A DNA stretch of 64,000 nt, from contig MCGE01000051.1 of NCBI GenBank assembly GCA_002105175.1, forward strand, positions 1 to 64,000, in the 5' to 3' direction. The DNA is from Absidia repens. Taxonomy: Eukaryota; Mucoromycota; Mucoromycetes; Mucorales; Cunninghamellaceae. A program made the position numbers and the translations under genes. The number at the start of each line of letters is the position of its first letter. Within the stretch, counting starts at the first letter, position 1. The notes below the pieces were generated by a model. The model worked only from the letters and a program-made list of their open reading frames with translations. It was not told the origin of the DNA and did no database searches. Positions 58,206-64,000 of the stretch are shown here, one piece after another.

Positions 58206-58438
58206 GCACGCACGCGATAGCTCTATTGAATCTTGACTGGATACCTTGTTCTTCTTCATATCTTTACAAGCATGATGCCATTGCCTGTTTGAGGAAAGAC
58301 GCCAAAAAAAAAAAAAGCCATTTACTCTCATTCAACTCATTCTCTTCCCCCTTTTTATTTACTCCTTTTTTTTTATTTGCTTCCCTCCATCCTCTTTACA
58401 AACAAATGATGGCGCATCCCATTAAAATAAACACCTGA
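57824..58438 (+). CDS. Possible small spliced gene of unknown function
   Basis: An open stretch includes TPYANKASVFIEDGRTNFQL and LKRNRAILSEYIRQHEQ. A GTATGACGG donor and CTTACGTTAG acceptor (intron 58080-58129) then continue in phase with VWVWKVQYTWSDLDEKQ. After an A-run, another frame reads LDWIPCSSSYLYKHDAIACL. The protein-like composition and the good splice pair suggest a real gene, but no in-frame ATG was fixed and no family was recognised. Confidence 0.3.
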
Positions 58439-58857
58439 TGACCTCGACGCATTACAAAGCAGTATGGACCCAGAAACACCAAACACACTGTAGTATATAT
58501 AGTAGTCATTCATCTTTTTTTTTTTTTTAAAAAAAAAAAAAAACACACCATTTCCCCGTACAGTACATATTTTACCATTATGTCAAAATAAAAAAAAATG
58601 TGTAGAAACATATATTTGTTGTATCTTCCTTTTTTTTTTTAAAAAAAAAAAAAAGGTAATTAGATATTGTTTGGAATGTATGAAATCACAGACATTAATT
58701 TGATTTTACCATGTTTGTCACTGTCTTCTTTTTTTATTATCGTACCCCTTAAAAACTCAATTTTTTCAAATAAGCTGTGCATTACTCGACTTGTTGGATG
58801 CATTGCATCGGGACACACAATTGATCCAGATATAGTACAATCTACGCCATTCATTCT

Positions 58858-58902
<45 letters not shown>

Positions 58903-58982
58903 GTTCATTATTTAACCTCTCATTCTTATCCTTCTCTTCTTCTCTTGCTTTTTATTTTATTCTTACATTTAAAACAATCATC
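58439..58982. promoter_or_regulatory. Promoter region with T-run/A-run palindromes
   Basis: The stretch holds two T-then-A homopolymer junctions (about 58515-58543 and 58630-58654) and a T-run of nearly 40 nt at about 58858-58897, about 85 bp before the next start codon. A CT-rich leader follows. Such tracts exclude nucleosomes in fungi; the role here is inferred. Confidence 0.45.
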
Positions 58983-60146
58983 ATGTCTCAATCTGTTATA
59001 TTACCTTCCACATTGGCTTCACCTTCTCGGACCTTTTTGTCTCCTTTTCCTCCACCAAATCAACAAAAGCTAGTCAGAGACGATGCGGCCACTACCCGAC
59101 AAAAAAAGCACTCTATTTGTCCATACAAAATATCCACTGATTTAGCACGCAACCATGATATCTATAATAAGAAATCGCCAATACTCGTTTCACCATCACC
59201 GAAGAGGTCGACTTCTCTGGCTAAAGCAAGCGATGATACATTTTTACTTGATAAATATACACTCAGTCCTATCAGCACACTTAGCAGTAGTGGTGATGAT
59301 GAAGATGATGAAGATGAAGATGAAGATGAAGATTATGATGATGACGGTTATTATGATGTTGTCTCGCTTTATTATTACAACGAAAGCATGCATGACAATG
59401 CTACCAAAAGTCAAGACGAGCCATTTTCAATCTCCGAACCCGCCTCTCTGTCGTCCTATTTTTCTTCCACATCATCATCCTCATCGTTGTCCTCTTCACC
59501 ACCTAATACAGTTCGTTTGCGATCATCAATGTCCACACCATTATTAAAAACTCGCCAATCCACTCCAGTTTCTTCCTCCACTTCTTCTTCGACAGCCGCC
59601 CCCCGTTTACCAAAATGGATCAAGCATGTCTCTCAAACATCTGGCTTGTTAGAAAAAAAATTATCGAGAGGGTTTCCTTTTAGATCAACCGTTCCGCTCC
59701 CACTGCACCTGGCTGGTTCTCAGGATAGTACTACAGCTAAAGCGTTGTATTGCGGTTCTCCTTTGGTACGACAATATTTAAACTCCGTTACCAAGGTGGA
59801 ACGTTTTGATAACATGCTTCAGACTGGATTTCCTTGCCCACACTCATTGCACTTATATCAACAAGATCAAAAAGAAAAAAGGAAAACAACACATGGAACT
59901 AAAAATAACTCTTATGATGATGATGAAGCTGATGATCCTTCTTCACCTGCCATTTCGAAGAAGCCTCGGTGCCCACTAACATGTCATCAGTGCGGGGGAC
60001 AACAGCGATTGATGACATTACGAGTGACATTGACTCCACTCCATGCTCGGGCTAACGAAAATGACATTTACAAAAATACTAGAAAACGATCAAAAAACAT
60101 AAGACATACCACACACCCTATCACAACTACAACTTCTCCATTTTAA
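58983..60146 (+). CDS. Serine-rich protein with C-terminal Cys motif, function unknown
   Basis: A single exon encodes 387 residues. The start MSQSVILPSTLASPSRTFLS follows a CT-rich leader. The N-terminal half is Ser/Pro-rich with an acidic run (DDEDDEDEDEDEDYDDDG). The second half has AAPRLPKWIKHVSQTSGLLE and PLVRQYLNSVTKVERFDNML. The C-terminus has CPLTCHQCGGQQRLMTLRV, a possible partial zinc-binding site, and a basic end. No known domain was recognised. AATAAA at 60276-60281 is a likely 3' signal. Confidence 0.62.
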   Translation: MSQSVILPSTLASPSRTFLSPFPPPNQQKLVRDDAATTRQKKHSICPYKISTDLARNHDIYNKKSPILVSPSPKRSTSLAKASDDTFLLDKYTLSPISTLSSSGDDEDDEDEDEDEDYDDDGYYDVVSLYYYNESMHDNATKSQDEPFSISEPASLSSYFSSTSSSSSLSSSPPNTVRLRSSMSTPLLKTRQSTPVSSSTSSSTAAPRLPKWIKHVSQTSGLLEKKLSRGFPFRSTVPLPLHLAGSQDSTTAKALYCGSPLVRQYLNSVTKVERFDNMLQTGFPCPHSLHLYQQDQKEKRKTTHGTKNNSYDDDEADDPSSPAISKKPRCPLTCHQCGGQQRLMTLRVTLTPLHARANENDIYKNTRKRSKNIRHTTHPITTTTSPF

Positions 60147-60737
60147 ATTCACTTTGTATTGTACTTTTTTTTTTTTTTTTTTTTTTTGTCACTGGATGAT
60201 ATTCCTCCCTCTTACATCTCCCCCCCCCCTCCTCTCTTTCCAATGTTCTTTACAACCATCAACCTTATTTTCTTAAATAAAAGCTTGTTTCCATATCATA
60301 TATATCATAGCTATATAAAGCACTTTTTTTTTAAAAATACATACATTTGATTCTTTATTTATAGGCATAGGGGAGACACCCACTACCACCACCACCAAAA
60401 AAAAAAAAAAAAAAAAAAAGATCGACACCAGTACGAAACAATCTTTTCCTTTTTTATTCACCCTCCCCTCTTCCTTCCCAACCACGAGGTATTACAGACA
60501 TAATCAGGGGTGTGAAGACAAAAAAAAAAAAAAAAAAGAGACACAAATACATATGATTTCAAACAATTGGTATTTCTTTTTTATTACAAACAAAATGTGA
60601 GGTGGCGGGGGGGGGAATGGGTACTATTCACTATCAAAACAACAACATAGCATAAACCACTATACGCTAATAAATAACATACTACTAAACTATCCAATTC
60701 CAGAAGTGTTTTTTTTTTTTTTTTTTTTTTCAAAATG
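60147..60737. other. Convergent 3' region rich in homopolymers
   Basis: T-runs (60164-60187 and 60711-60730) and A-runs (about 60398-60419 and 60521-60537) dominate. AATAAA at 60276-60281 serves the left gene. TTTATT near 60354 and 60579-style motifs may serve the right, minus-strand gene. No gene was found. Confidence 0.4.
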
Positions 60738-60739
60738 TC

Positions 60740-62490
60740 CTAATTCTTCTTGGCTACAGGTTCTTCCTTCTTGGCAGCAGATTCTTCCTTCTTGGTAGCA
60801 GGTTCTTCTTTTTTGACCGCAGGTTCTTCCTTTTTGGCTACAGGTTCTTCCTTCTTAGCCACAGGTTCTTCCTTCTTGGCAGGGCAGCAGGAGCAGCAGG
60901 GGCAGTAGCAGCAGCAGCAGGAACAGTTCCATTTTCCTTGACAGGTTCCTTGGCCTTTTCAGCAACAGCAGGAGCAGCAGCGGGAACGGCGTCAGCCTTC
61001 TTTTCTTCGTCATCCACCACCGTTTCTTGAGGACGTTCAGAGAGGGCAACCTTGAGGTAAATCGTGCGACCTTCCAATTCCACATCCTTGACCGTTTCCA
61101 AAGCCTTCAATTGTTCAGCTTGGGATTCCATATCTACAAAACCGTATCCCTTGGAACGACCACTACGCCACAAGAAAAAAAAAAAAAACAGAAAATGAGG
61201 ACGACATTCATTCATTTGTTCCCCCCCCCGCCCACCATGTACCACGATCCCTTTTTTTTTTTTGCACTTACTTTCTCATTCTGGCGACATGGGCAGAGGC
61301 CACCTTGAAGTTCTTGAAGACTTCCTTGAGTGTTTCATCCGTGGACGAGTAAGGGATGTTGGCGACAAAAAGGGTGGTTTGAGAAGGTTCTGTCAATTCC
61401 TTTTTGACGCGTCGACGCTCAGCATTGGCAGCCGCCTTCTTGGCCTTCTTGTTCTTCTTTTGGCGAGGACGACGGGCACCACGGGATGAGGAGGCATCAG
61501 ATGCAATCGAGGCAGTATCGTCAGATTGAGTGGTTTGTTCTTCATCAGTGGTCGAGACAGCAGCAGCAGTGTCCTTGGATTTCTTTGCATTTTTGACAGC
61601 CTTGGTCTTCACAGCCTTGGGTTGCTTGGTGGTAGCAGCGGCATCATCTTGAGCAGGTTCAATTTCTTCCTTCAAGGTTTCTTCCGATGTTTTATTCTTC
61701 TATATAAAATAAAGAGAAGAGCGTGTCAGCATTCATTTTTTTTTAATGGATCATCACACAAAGTCCCCATTCCCCCTCCTCCGCCGAATAAAAAAAAGAA
61801 AAAAAGAGTCAAACTTACATTTTTACGGGCACGGCGCTTTTGTTGTTTGGGAGCAGCTTCGGTTTCAGAGTTCACAACATCATCGGTAGAGGAGGCAGTA
61901 GGCTTGGGGACAATGGGCTTGGGACGTGCCACTTCGACGTTGACTTCACGCCCATCCAATTCTTTCTTATTCAATTCCTTGGCAGCCTTGATAGTATCTT
62001 CCAAAGTAGCAAAGGTCACAAAACCGTATCCAGCAGAGCGCTTTCGATAATGGGGACGGATGGTGATGATTTTGGCTTCCAATCTATACCCATACGTATA
62101 AAATATATAGATATATTTTTAGTATATTGGCAATACACTAACAAATAAGAATAGTATAATAAACACTTACACTTTTCCAGAAGTTTCAAAGAAAGCGACA
62201 AGACCTTCTTCCTTTGTCTGGAATGATAAGTTTCCCACAAATACCTAAATATAAATACATATTTATATATGAGCTATAATATTACACGTGTTTGAAGACT
62301 TGTTCTATCCGGTGTTTACCTTGTGGACGTCTTCTTCTTCCTTCGTAGCTACATCAGTAGTGGCAGGGGTAACAGGGGCTTCAGTGTTAGCAGTAGGAGC
62401 AGCTGTTGTCGTAGTAGCAGGCGCTTGTTCTTGAACAGGGACTTCTTTGGTGGCAGAAGATGTGACAGCGGACTTTTGGTCAGTGGACAT
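60740..62490 (-). CDS. Two-RRM RNA-binding protein with KKEEP tail, apparently frameshifted near the C-terminus
   Basis: Exons in descending order: 62490-62320, 62244-62171, 62083-61819, 61699-61272, and 61162 down. The start is MSTDQKSAVTSSATKEVPVQ. RRM1 spans DVHK|VFVGNLSFQTKEEGL, SGKV|LEAKIITI and YGFVTFATLEDT. A Lys-rich linker (KKNKKAKKAAANAERRRVKK) and RRM2 (TLFVANIPYSSTDETLKEVF, then GRSKGYGFVDME) follow. The tail is Ala/Pro-rich. In the current frame it ends RRKNLWLRRKNL with a stop at about 60838. In the neighbouring frame a run of six KKEEP/S-type repeats is open to a stop at 60740-60742. The break lies at about 60878-60890. Function is probably in RNA processing or ribosome assembly; no orthologue was fixed. 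Confidence 0.78.
60743..60880 (-). repeat. 21-bp tandem repeat encoding KKEEP units
   Basis: About six units of a 21-bp motif (AAGAAGGAAGAACCTGTAGCC and variants) lie at the 3' end of the RRM gene. The unit is a multiple of three, so unit number can vary without altering frame. Confidence 0.8.
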
Positions 62491-63116
62491 TATAAATGGA
62501 CAAGTGGGACAGGAAGAGGATGGGAGTGGACCGAGAAAAAAAAGTGGTGAGCAAAAGTATAATCTAATACGGATATAAAAAAGAAAAAAAGGTGAGTACG
62601 TGGTTTTACTGTATGGATGGGAGTCTGTTTTTTTACAACTTACCACAAGTAAATGAAGATAATATAAAGTTGTTTTCCTTAAAAAAGAGATGAAAAATAA
62701 AAAAATAACAAAAGTTAAAAGAGATGAAAAGAGAAAAGGAAAAAAAGAGAAGGCGATGGAAACAAGCCCAAATAGATTTTTTGGGTCGCAGTTTTTTCAA
62801 AAGTCCGTCGACTACGCTGATTTTTATTATATGAGGAGACAAATACATCAGTTAAAGAAGTATCTTGTATTACTATGATACTATTTCAAACAACTGATGA
62901 CTAATTCTGCTACTTACGCAAATAATATCACTACTATGAATATTATTCTACAATTATATACAATACATACAAAATGATAATGATGGGATATAATATGTTT
63001 TGCCGTCCAAGACGCCAGTACGATGGTCCTTACTTGCGTTTAACCTAAAAATATTGAAGAGAAAAACGGAAGCAAAGTTAAAGAACTTCTTTGGAATGTG
63101 TCTTCTATCAAACTTA
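62491..63116. other. Upstream region of the two-RRM gene
   Basis: No gene was recognised. The stretch contains the promoter of the two-RRM gene and AT-rich sequence. Confidence 0.35.
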
Positions 63117-63325
63117 CTATCTTTTTAACGCAAAGTTTAAAAAGCTTGTTATTTCTCTTGCATGCATATCTTTATGGGTACCCTTGTAGTTCAAAGCGAT
63201 ACAGTTTCCATAGTCTGCATGTAGACTGGAATAGATACGCACGCCTTTTGTTGTTAAAGTTACACCTTTGTTTAGCATGGCAACAGTTGTGGGGTAACCA
63301 AAAAAACCTCCCCAGTGACCAGCAC
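63117..63325 (-). CDS. Possible C-terminal exon of an edge gene
   Basis: Read on the minus strand after a candidate acceptor (GATGAG at 63326-63331), the frame gives GHWGGFFGYPTTVAMLNKGV, TKGVRIYSSLHADYGNCIAL and ends NFALKR with TAG at 63117-63119. Composition looks protein-like and not low-complexity. The plus strand is open here too (ORF from 63098), so the coding strand is uncertain. The family was not recognised. Confidence 0.28.
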
Positions 63326-64000
63326 CTCATCAATTTGGAGCATGGTCAAGTCGTCATAGGCCAAAATCGTTTTGTACTCCGTTCCTGCAATTTTTTTATC
63401 TGTCCTTTTTTTGGGTGTCACTTTTTTCTTCTTTATTTTATTTTATGTCCAAAGAAAAAAGTAGAATAAAATCCTCCTCAGTTGATGGTAAAAAAATAAA
63501 CAATGGAAAAAAAGAAAACGTGTGCATACTCATCTGCTTTTTATATTGTCGACAACCCTGTCTTTCTTTTTCTTCCAAGCAGATGTTTATAGAGTTTACA
63601 AGGAACGTTTCCAATTTCTCTGTGGCGCCATTTCCTATATATTATATACGAAGACCTAAAATCTGTCTTACGAACTGATATACCAGACAACATACAACCT
63701 CACTCTGCGCCAACATACCGAACGACTTTATGGAGGCGTGAAAGGGAGTAATCACTCACCAATTACGACAGTTGTTCCGGAACTTGCTATTACTGCGGGA
63801 ACAACAACAACTCCGACCTTTGTTTTGAATGCAAGTGAGTGGTGCTGATGCTTTTTAAAAAAAAAACGGTTGATCAACTATACTACTGTTATACGATGAT
63901 CATCAAATTTTGGTCCCATTTATTTATATTTTCCTTCACCATCTGCTCACACACACATATACATACAGACACACATACACTCTACTCTTAGTATATTATA
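63326..64000. other. Window-edge region with candidate exon
   Basis: From about 63668 to 63834 the plus strand is open for a protein-like segment (YELIYQTTYNLTLRQHTERL, then SPITTVVPELAITAGTTTTP), with GTGAGTGG at its end as a possible donor. This could be an exon of a gene continuing past the window. The opposite strand is partly open too. A CA-rich run lies at about 63948-63980. Confidence 0.3.

Noticed and set aside
1..64000. CRISPR arrays, operons, phage genes, toxin genes
   Set aside because: No regularly spaced direct repeats, no polycistronic gene packing and no viral or toxin-like proteins were seen; the gene structure is eukaryotic.

Overview
The window looks like AT-rich nuclear DNA of a filamentous early-diverging fungus, most likely Mucoromycota/Mucorales. 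This is inferred from many short GT-AG introns (about 50-120 nt), T-rich introns and promoters, AATAAA-type 3' ends, and a gene set (CLIP-170-type protein, PAK kinase, kinesin-5, kelch protein with a membrane anchor, Zn2Cys6 regulator) typical of such genomes. No bacterial, viral or organellar features were seen.

Layout. 0.7-2.7 kb: PGS1-type phosphatidylglycerophosphate synthase (+). 5.1-6.1 kb: HMG-box protein with acidic tail (-). 7.3-8.3 kb: small two-helix membrane protein (+). 8.3-13.8 kb: gene-poor, two copies of a dispersed repeat and fragments of an unrecognised or decayed gene. 13.8-16.5 kb: secreted/anchored kelch protein (-). 17.0-20.2 kb: CLIP-170 homologue (-). 20.6-21.3 kb: coiled-coil polyQ protein (-). 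23.1-26.3 kb: PAK/Ste20 kinase (+). 26.7-29.7 kb: kinesin-5 (+). 29.7-32.2 kb: repeat copy. 32.2-35.2 kb: DDHD phospholipase A1 (+). 35.5-36.9 kb: Zn2Cys6 factor (-). 37-40 kb: gene-poor, inverted repeat copy. 40.3-40.9 kb: eIF1 (-). 41.6-43.3 kb: four-RRM Nrd1-like protein (+). 43.9-45.0 kb: repeat copy. 45.4-51.1 kb: Mlp1/TPR-like coiled-coil nucleoporin (-). 52.0-53.8 kb: divergent pair of unrecognised genes. 54-58.9 kb: two repeat copies and small candidate exons. 59.0-60.1 kb: serine-rich protein (+). 60.7-62.5 kb: two-RRM protein whose C-terminal repeat is out of frame (-). The last 1.5 kb holds possible exons of an edge gene.

The most interesting element is a dispersed family present seven times in 64 kb. 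Each copy has, in one fixed order, a CCCGCCCACGTG-like end, a pyrimidine tract, a conserved block of about 200 nt and a conserved AATAAA, followed in the longer copies by diverged subrepeats that carry further AATAAA motifs. It looks like a mobile or RNA-producing unit with its own promoter-like and polyadenylation-like ends.

Microtubule and polarity proteins (CLIP-170, PAK, kinesin-5) sit within 13 kb, but each has its own spacing and introns, so no operon-like co-regulation is implied. Intron-exon joins were worked out by hand from GT/AG signals and reading phase. They are reliable where the phase closes and protein motifs continue across the join, and less so where noted.
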